Source: Pyrenopolyporus hunteri (Eukaryota; Ascomycota; Sordariomycetes; Xylariales; Hypoxylaceae). From it: a stretch of 64,000 nucleotides of DNA. Both the position numbers and the translations under genes were made by a program. The DNA lies in assembly GCA_902806595.1 (NCBI GenBank), contig CADCXC010000043.1:186001-250000 (forward strand), in the 5' to 3' direction. Below the pieces are notes generated by a model that was not told the DNA's origin, made no database searches, and saw only the letters and a program-made list of their open reading frames with translations. Position 1 is the stretch's first letter. The number at the start of each line of letters is the position of its first letter. This document shows, piece by piece, positions 56,489-64,000 of the stretch.

Positions 56489-59400
56489 ATGGCTGGCTTC
56501 CACGAGCTGATACCGAATGTGGTTAAGAGGAGACTAAATCAGACACGTCCTCTTCTTAAGATCAGTCATCCGGAGCGCGATTCCACCGACATCACATTCG
56601 CCCTCCTCGACAATGCTGTCAACAGGGCTGCTTGGTTCCTCACCGAGAACCTCGCCCCAGACGAGGAGGTCTTCATCTGGATGTCTCAAAGCGATGTCCG
56701 CTACATAATATGGGCCATAGCCGCTATGAAGACGGGCAAGGTAGTGGTATTCCCGTCGCTAAGTAACCGAGTCTCCGCGAACCTTCGACTGTTCGATTCC
56801 GTCGGAGCTAAGCATATGTTCTACGGGCCTGAGTCTTCGGGGACGCTTGCCGAGCTTATCAACAAGGCAAGCCCAAACATAGCTGCCAGGCCAGGGATAT
56901 CACTCCAGAACATAGTGTCTCCGGAGCCGGTCCCGGATTATCCCTTCGATAAGACTTACGATGAGATCAAGGACAAGAGGTTCATGGGTTTACATACGTC
57001 TGGAACTTCAGGTTAGAATTCTATATTATCTTTATCATGTCTACCTATCTATCTTTTCCCTCCATCTTTATTCTCATAATTAAGTATAGCTTCCGTCATA
57101 TACGAGGACGAAGTCACGTTTTAAAATTCGCTAACTTAGCATCCCACATGTAACAGGTCACCCAAAGCCTATCTGGTGGACACACTCTCATTTCGAGTGT
57201 CTTTTCTCGTCCCTAGAGGAGGGGGTTCTCCCAGAGGGAACCCACGTAGAGAGGCCGACATGCAGTACCCTCGCTAACCATAACGTCCTCGTCGTCGGCT
57301 CGCAATCCCATGTAAGTCATTCTCTCCCTTACCATAGAATACCAAAGCCGTACTCTGACAGGATAGGCTGGCGCTTTGTACATCGCCATGGTCTCGCTAC
57401 GATCTGATATGACGGCAATCCTCATGCATCCAGACTTACCTATCATCCCGGCCAACATCACGGCCGTCATCAATAAGACCGGTGCCGACAGCCTTATATC
57501 GCCCGCCGTGCCAATCGAGAACATGCTCAATCATCCACCTAGTCTCGAAGCCCTCTCGCGCCTTAAGCATGTTGGCTATGTCGGCGGACCGATAAACCCT
57601 GTGCTCGGTGCTCAAGTCGCTAAGGTTACGCCACACCTATACAGCCTTATCGGCAGCACTGAGGGCGGTTTAATGCCCTTGGACTACTCGTCCGACTCGC
57701 AGAATTGGGATGCCTTGCGTTTTGTGGACGTCGGCCAGCAGATGGAAGAAGTCCTCCCCGGCCTCTACGAGCTCGTCTTCCCGCGTACCCCGCTTATAGA
57801 CCGCGTATACTCCATCTTCCGCTCCTATCCAGAACTTGACAAAGAATACCGCACCAAGGACCTCTTTTCCCCCGTCCCCGGTCAGCCGGGCTGGTGGCGC
57901 TTCCGCGGCCGCACCGATAATTGGGTGGCTATGGCCAACGGGTACAAGATGGACCCCACAGATTTCGAGGCTATCGTGACCGCGGATCCTGATGTCCGCG
58001 GCGTCATCGTTGGCGGCTCGCACCGTTTTCGGTTATGTCTGCTCATCGAACTCCACGAACACCTTATTCCGACTACCGACGAAGAAACGCAAGCGGCTCT
58101 GGAAAAACTCTGGCCTCGCATCCACCGGGCTAACCAAACCTCCCCTAAATTCGGCCAGATCCCGCGTGAACTCGTTATGTTCACTACGCGGAACAAGCCG
58201 TTCCTGCGTGCGGGCAAGGGTACCATCCAACGGCAGCTCACACTGCAAGCGTACGAGAACGAGATTGACGCATTATACGAACGCGTGGAGAGTGGCATTC
58301 TCGTTAGCGATCTTGACCCGATCACATCCCTAACACCGGAAGGCTTAACCACCGTGCTCACGCAGCTATTCCAACAGGCGCTTGATGTGCCGGATGGCGA
58401 AATAGGCCCTGATACGGATGTCTTTGCGCGTGGACTTGATTCTAACGGGGTCACCATCACGGCTTCGCGACTCAAGGCGGCGTTACGCGACCGCGGAGAT
58501 ATCTCTGAGGAAGTTCTGCAGGGACTCGGCATCGGGCTTTTATATAGCTCTACGACTCCGCGGTCCCTTGCCGCCACGCTATCCGCGTATCTCCTCGGCG
58601 GTAGTAGCAACGCCGACGGTAATGTGATCGGCACTAACGGCAACCATCAAAATGGGAACGCAAACAGCGCCTCAGTCGACGGCGGCGTCGCCGACATGCT
58701 AGCCAAGTTCCTCGCACAGCCAGCCGCACCACAGAAACCCACCGCGCACTCCATCCTCCTTACCGGATCCACCGGCTCCTTAGGGACTTACCTCCTCGCA
58801 ACCCTGCAATCGCAGCCCCCGTCCCGCATCGCGCGCATCTTCTGCCTCAACCGCGCGCGCGACGCGTCCGCCCGCCAAGCCGCGGCCCTGAAATCCCGCG
58901 GCCTGCCGCCCGCCGACGAATCCACCGGCCGCGTCGTCTTCCTCACGGTTCCCGACTTCGGCGCCCCGCGCCTGGGCCTAAGCGCGGACGACTACGATAT
59001 GCTGAGGCGCGAGACTACGGCTGTGATACATAACGCCTGGCCCGTGAACTTCCTCCTCCCGCTGCAGTCGTTCGAGCCCTCTGTTGCCGGACTCGCGCAC
59101 TTGCTCGAATTGGCGCGCGATGGCGCAAGGAATCCCGCGGTCCTGTTCGTATCGAGTATTGCGGCGGCGATGGGCGCTCAGCGCGAGGTCCCTGAGGAAG
59201 TGCTTAGAGATGCTGGGGCGCAGTTGGTGCTGAAGCAGGGCTATGCGAGGTCTAAGTATGTCGCGGAGCGGCTTGTGGACGCGTGGGCGCGCTCGGGGAC
59301 CGGTAGGCGAGCTGCTGTGCTAAGGGTCGGTCAGGTCGGGGGGCCGGTGACGGCGGGGGGCGCGTGGAATCCCTGGGAGTGGTTCCCGAGCTTGGTGCGC

Positions 59401-59976
59401 AGTTCTAAGTTCTTGGGCGCGTTGCCGAGGACCTTGGGCACGAGTAGTCGCGTTGAGTGGATCCCGGTCGACGAGCTGAGTCGGATTATTTTGGAGGTGG
59501 TGGATGATGTGTGCCGTGAGGACGAACGCACTGATAGTAACAGTGCAACTAGCATTGGTGCCGGCAACAGTACCACCAACGGCAACCATAAACCCAACAG
59601 CGTCACCACCGCTACCGCCAAAGGAGCCAAAGTCTACAACCTCGTCAACCCGCAGCCCGTCCCCTTCCCCGACCTCCTCCCCGCGCTGCAGGACAAAGGC
59701 ATCGCGACCAAGACCGTACCCTTCGAGTCGTGGATCGAGCTTCTCGAGCGCAGCAGCCACGACCGCGCGGCGCGCAAAGCGGGCGTCGAGGCGAATCCCG
59801 CCGTAAAATTGCTCGATTTCTATAAATCGCTTGTGCCGCGCGGCGGGAGCGGGGGCGGGGAGGATGATTACACGTGGCGCGTCGAGAATACGTTAGGCGC
59901 GAGCCCGACGGCGAGGGCGCTGAAGCCGGTGAATACGGAATGGATGAAGGTGTGGGTGGATCGGTGGGGGTTTTAG
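56489..59976 (+). CDS. NRPS-like adenylate-forming reductase (adenylation-thiolation-reductase)
   Basis: A cytosolic multidomain enzyme that activates a carboxylic acid as AMP-ester, loads it on a carrier domain and releases it by NADPH reduction as aldehyde or alcohol. Three exons (56489-57011, 57157-57311, 57367-59976) give 1095 residues, normal for fungal A-T-R proteins. Adenylation core motifs: TSGTSG (170-175, interrupted by intron 1), STEGG near 324, Asp391 in TKDLF, and the catalytic lysine in AGKGT (Lys510). The carrier site is GLDSNG (Ser585), which carries the phosphopantetheine. The reductase shows the Rossmann GSTGSLGTYLL (about 694 onward) and the YARSK pair (Tyr852, Lys856). No condensation domain exists. 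Relatives include aryl-acid and amino-acid reductases and Fub8; the substrate cannot be inferred. Asn/Gly/Ser-rich insertions occur at about 639-665 and 948-978. It converges with an MFS transporter. Confidence 0.94.
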
Positions 59977-60626
59977 ATGGGAGATTTGTATGTGTGTGTG
60001 TGTGTGTGCGTTGGACATAGGGGTACGTAGGAAAACAGGGGATATAGCTTAACGCGTTGAGAGACTTGGACATACGTGCGCTATACGTAATCGTCACATA
60101 TTCATACTTACGAAGCATTTGACAATGAATCTTCCATATCGGCTTCAGGAATAACTGCTAAGCATATTCTGTGGATATATATACCTGTTGCGAGATATGT
60201 TTAAAATTTTTCTGTATTACTCTATATATTATATGATGCCAACTACAGGGCATCTGGTCTAATAAATCATAATGCGCCTTCTAAATGGTATCACAAACGT
60301 CCGAGATAAACATCCTCTAGCAGAATGCTCCTTGAACCAAAGGACGCCTTGCCTCTCCGCCCCAGCATGACATCCCGCGTAACGCCAATGACGCCGTTAT
60401 ACTCCGTACCCCCACAGCGTCTAATACCGGCCCCTCCTCTATTGTATTGTATGTCGTAGGACCCGGACGGCGCCACGGTTTTCTATGTGACCGGCGCTGA
60501 TCCTATTGGCGTAGCGGGAGGTCACTCTATCGCCTCTTTTAGATGATCGAATCATCTAATCGAGATCTTCTACCTCTCCATCGAGGATTTGTTTGAGCCC
60601 ATTCGTATCATAGCAACGAACCATGC
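59977..60626. other. Convergent intergenic spacer
   Basis: The shared 3' flank of the reductase and transporter genes. It starts with a TG dinucleotide repeat (59989-60008) and is AT-rich in its middle. No gene is seen. Confidence 0.6.
59989..60008 (+). repeat. (TG)n microsatellite
   Basis: Ten TG units lie within the likely 3' UTR of the adenylate-forming reductase gene. Confidence 0.85.
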
Positions 60627-62578
60627 TCAAGGATTGCTAACGTAGCTCCTCGCACGTCTTAGATCCTGGTCCTCTTCATCATCTTCCCTCACCACGGGCC
60701 CCATACCCTCGTTCGCGGTAACCATCTTCTCGTCGTCGCCCGCGTAAGCGTACTTGCTCTTCTGCCGGATCCTCTCGCCGTAGGTCCAGAAGAGGAACGG
60801 AATACCGCAGCAAGCCAGGCTGATGAATGCTATGAGCGTGCTGGCCCACTGGTAGCCGAGGCGGGCGTACATCTGCTGCGTGAACAGCACGACTGCCGCG
60901 CCCCAGAACGATCGGATACATGTCTTGGCTGCGAGGGCGGAGGCGGCCTGGTGTTGGTATGCGTCGACGAGGTAGTTGTTGGCGCTGTTGTATAGGAAGA
61001 TGAAGCCGAAACCGATGGGGAAACCGCCGAGAGCGGGGCCAACCCAGATAAGGCGGGGGTAGGATGTCCAGGCGAAGATGAACAGGCCCATCGGGATGAA
61101 CCAGCAGGAGCACATCATGGGAATGAGACGGAGCTCTGGCGGGGGAAGGCCATTGTACTTGGCGATGAGCTTTCGGTAGTGATTGTTCACGAAGGGAGCG
61201 CAAACGGCCGATAATACGACACCGATTGCTAGTGGAATGCTTGAATCCATGTTAGTACTTGATCCCAGTGGGATAATGTTGAGGTTTTTACTTACAACAT
61301 GAGTCCTGTGATACCAGCGGAGTATCCCTTGCCTTCTTGGAAGATGATAGGGAACGCGACGAAGAACATATATAGTAGACCGTATAGCACAGACATATAC
61401 AGACTGATCAAGAAGACGATCAATTCGCCAAAGAGGAGCTGGAATGGGCGAATCAAGAAGATACGCATTCGTTCACCGAAGGGTCTCTTATCGATGTCTT
61501 CTTCTGTGACGTAATCCTTTTTACCAGTTTCCTGGCGCATCTTCTTAGCTCTCTTGGCTAGGATCGTAGGCGCGTACGTCTCGGGTACGGTGAATGTGAT
61601 CAGAACCCAAACGACGAAGGCCATGATCAAGTGGATCCAGTAAAGCCAGCGCCAGCCAGCAGCATCGGATAGGAAACCACCAACAAGGGGACCGACTGTA
61701 ACTATATGTTAGCCATCAAGAGTGTTTGATTAGGCGTTTTTATTCTAGGACTTACTAGCAGGGCCAATGAAAGGAGCCGCCGAGAAAGCAGCCATTGGAA
61801 TACCCCGTTCCTCAGACCTCCAGAGATCAGCTAAGGTACCACCGACAAGGGTCATAGGCGCGGAGAAGGCGATGCCATCAATAGCTCGGGCCACCAGTAA
61901 GGTTTCAATGTTCTTCGCGACGGCGCCGGGGATGATGAAGATCACCGCGACTAGTAGTGTCGTGCCGTAGATGATACGCCTTCCGTAAACCTCAGATAGA
62001 GGGGCGAATACCATTGGCCCTTTTTAACGGTTAGCTTATCTATACTAAATCAAATATATTTCGAACAGCTTTCACTCACCAATTCCGAAACCGACGACGA
62101 ACAGCGTAATACTCAACAACGCAACCTCTTCACTGACGCCAAATTCCTCAGCTACACCTCCAATATCGGGAGTGACGACACTCGATGAGAAGGCTACGAC
62201 GAAACAGGTGGCGGCCACTACCATGGTGCAATACCACTTGTATGCCTTTGACCAGTTCTTGGGGTTCTCAGGGTCGTTCGGAAGGAAGGTGACGAGCTTG
62301 TAGCGGTTCTGGCCATCAGGTTCTACTGGTCCGGGTATTTGCCCGCTTGGGGTTTCTGTGGTGTACTCGGATAGGTTTGCTTCGTTCGACAGTGTTCGGT
62401 ATGGTAAGTTGACGTCCAGGTTTGGATCCCGGATCGTCTCCTTAGTAGCACTACGAGCTAAGGTGTTCGTGGGAGGGCGAGCCAACGACCCCGGGACGAT
62501 AGGGCCATATCTGACTTGATGGCTGCTGTCAGGCCTTGTGGGCAGCCTTTCCGTGGTGGGCATCTCGTAGGGATCCAT
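60627..62578 (-). CDS. Major facilitator superfamily multidrug-type transporter (DHA1-like)
   Basis: A plasma-membrane proton antiporter of the drug/polyamine type, to judge from the family; the substrate is unknown. Four minus-strand exons (62578-62080, 62019-61756, 61695-61296, 61239-60627) keep frame and give 591 residues. A long hydrophilic N-terminus (about 115 residues) ends in the family motif NDPENPKNWSKAYKWY just before helix 1. The A-type motif APLSEVYGRR lies in the loop after helix 2, and GPLVGGF in helix 5 is motif-C-like. A charged central loop (TILAKRAKKMRQETGKKDY) separates the two six-helix halves. The C-terminal tail is acidic then basic. Its place beside an A-T-R enzyme suggests product export or self-protection, which is an inference. 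Confidence 0.93.
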
Positions 62579-62707
62579 GTTGATTAAAACCCTTGAATCT
62601 TGTCTTGGTGGGAGACTGAAGGGAAAGGCCTCTTAGGGTTATTAGATTGTGATGGTAAAATAAAATAAACATCAACCGGGAACGCGAGGGGTGGCGGGCC
62701 CCGTCCT

Positions 62708-62715
62708 TTATATAT
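62708..62715 (-). promoter_or_regulatory. TATA-like element of the MFS transporter gene
   Basis: On the minus strand TATATAAA occurs about 130 bases before the ATG at 62578. Position and sequence fit a TATA box for an inducible transporter. Confidence 0.5.
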
Positions 62716-63018
62716 GAGAACAGAGACGGCCCTCCGAAGCTCCAATATTGTCAATTCGGATCAACAGGGATCAACGAACTCTTAGCCTGTGATGCCATTG
62801 GATAGCACGAGGTTTAGATTTCAGAGAAAGTACTGGATGGTACCCGACGGCGAAACCCACGATTTCCTATTCGAGTAGATCCCCATTATTACGTGTAACT
62901 GGATAGGCCAGCCGATCCCTGAGAATGGCAATTTGGAACTAAGCATCTAGACAAGGCTTAATTGACATGCATTTTTACTTATTTTTTTTTTCAGGGACGC
63001 TGAGTCGAGGGGATATGT

Positions 63019-63138
63019 TTACACGAAGGAGATGGTTCGGCGAATCTCGGTGTCCTGGGGGATCCACAGGGCCGGGACCGTGAACTCGGGGCCACACGGG
63101 TCGAATTCGAGGACCCGGACCGTTATCATCGAAGACAT
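63019..63138 (-). CDS. Possible 39-residue microprotein or terminal exon
   Basis: A short minus-strand frame (MSSMITVRVLEFDPCGPEF and so on, ending RRTISFV) has a more protein-like composition than the overlapping 65-residue frame, with a Pro/Trp-containing VPALWIPQD segment. I could not find an upstream acceptor that joins it to another exon, nor recognise the family. It may be a microprotein, the remnant 3' exon of a lost gene, or chance. Confidence 0.2.
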   Translation of the reverse strand: MSSMITVRVLEFDPCGPEFTVPALWIPQDTEIRRTISFV

Positions 63139-63492
63139 TAGAAAGCAAATGTTGAAGTTGATTGTAATCCAAAGGATATCTCAGTTATGATCGACAACAA
63201 TCGAATAATTGGGCAATCGAACATACAACAACAAAGCTCGTCATGGTGAGCAGATCGTGGAAGAAGGAGGAAAAAGTGGTGTCGTAACACTTGAATCACA
63301 TTCGATTTTTTACGTCCTCGAGCCGCAACTTCCCAGGGGTCCCACTTCTTCTCAGCTCAAAGTTGCGGGCCCACAAAAGTAGAAAAACTCAGTACCGAAC
63401 TTACCTAATCCGGTAAGTACCAAGAGGATGGGAACCAGTTGAGTCAATCGATAAAGTCGCATTAGCCGGTTGAGGTTTCATTTTTCCCCTGT

Positions 63493-63504
63493 GTACCTAG
63501 GTAC
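63493..63504. repeat. GTACCTAGGTAC palindrome
   Basis: A perfect 12-base palindrome, the last copy of the dispersed TACCTAGGTA family in the window. Confidence 0.65.
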
Positions 63505-64000
63505 GTATCTTCAGATAAATTGACGTCAGATGGCGCGCGCCGATGCCCTCCGCCTCCGTCAAACCAATACGAGAATATGGGAAATGGCAGCTTTAAGGCA
63601 CATCACTACATACATTTTGCATTTATCAACTTTCGTCTGTCTTTTACTATCTAGCGACCTAGTCTCGATTCCCGCCATACGTCTAGAAGGGGAGGAAAAA
63701 AAGACACACTGACGATACTTACTATCTTATCGACAGCGGCACAGCGGGCTGGACCGGTGCGCTAACCATCTCGTGTGGGCCCCTGATAATAAGATGACGG
63801 ACATCAACTGCTTCGTCTGGATACCTTATTCCTTGGCTGATCCTTCCGGGCGCTCATCTTTGCATGGCTCCTGATATTCTGACGATAAGATGAGAGGCTT
63901 GGCGTTTAAATGCCTCTTCATTCTCCAACAGCGACTTCGGCTTGATTGGCGATAGAAAGGGGAGACGCTGCGATGGCTATCATGGCCCCATACCCTTCGT

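Larger units (their letters stand above)
62579..64000. other. Upstream region of the MFS gene and right end of the window
   Basis: It holds a TATA element for the transporter gene, a T10 tract next to CAG at 62982-62995 that looks like a plus-strand splice acceptor without any gene attached, a possible 39-residue ORF (minus, 63019-63138) and a GTACCTAGGTAC palindrome at 63493-63504. Nothing else is supported. Confidence 0.5.

Noticed and set aside
1..64000. Intact transposon, CRISPR array or rRNA gene
   Set aside because: No transposase or reverse-transcriptase motifs, long terminal repeats, regularly spaced repeats or rRNA core sequences were seen. A diverged element could still be missed by eye.

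Overview
This 64 kb window reads as nuclear chromosomal DNA of a filamentous ascomycete (Pezizomycotina, most likely a Sordariomycete; Xylariales is only a guess). The evidence is short GT-AG introns (about 50-160 nt, mostly GTAAGT/GTGAGT donors with CTAAC-like branch sites), monocistronic genes on both strands with kilobase spacers, and fungal families: an Erp38-type protein disulfide isomerase, a DscA/Tul1 RING ligase, an Rds1 ferritin-like protein, a DUF3632-type protein, an adenylation-thiolation-reductase enzyme and a CDP-2/HDA-type chromodomain protein. I saw no CRISPR array, intact transposon, rRNA gene or telomere repeat.

Layout. 1-5.7 kb: no supported gene, only low-complexity tracts. 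5.7-10.1 kb: a six-exon fusion of a GMC (cholesterol-oxidase-like) FAD oxidoreductase and an alpha/beta hydrolase. 12.0-16.7 kb: a chromodomain protein with an HDA-complex subunit 2/3-like domain and coiled coil. 18.6-19.6 kb: cytochrome c oxidase subunit Cox6 (minus). 22.3-23.6 kb: ELO fatty-acid elongase. 25.0-26.5 kb: single-pass membrane protein with a lectin-like ectodomain. 27.4-28.8 kb: DUF3632-like protein. 30.6-31.8 kb: secreted Rds1-type ferritin-like protein. 32.8-33.2 kb: small secreted Cys protein (minus). 33.2-39.5 kb: gene-poor, with a tRNA-like Pol III element near 34.2 kb. 39.6-40.7 kb: disordered hypothetical protein (minus). 40.7-49.1 kb: gene-poor, holding one tRNA-Ala(UGC).

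49.1-55.0 kb is a compact housekeeping block rich in proteostasis functions: DscA ubiquitin ligase (minus), heat-shock-factor-binding protein HSBP1 (plus), ER protein disulfide isomerase Erp38 (minus) and ribosomal protein S29 (plus). 56.5-62.6 kb holds an adenylate-forming reductase (A-T-R) convergent with an MFS transporter, which could be a minimal metabolite locus. 62.6-64.0 kb is intergenic, with a possible 39-residue ORF.

All spliced models were assembled by hand from splice signals, reading frame and family knowledge. Each model given as complete has a length divisible by three. The most unusual features are the oxidoreductase-hydrolase fusion with Cys at the nucleophile elbow, a chromodomain lacking one aromatic-cage residue with a 22-nt first exon, a tRNA-derived Pol III-like element, the dispersed TACCTAGGTA palindrome family, and the A-T-R enzyme with two similar low-complexity insertions.
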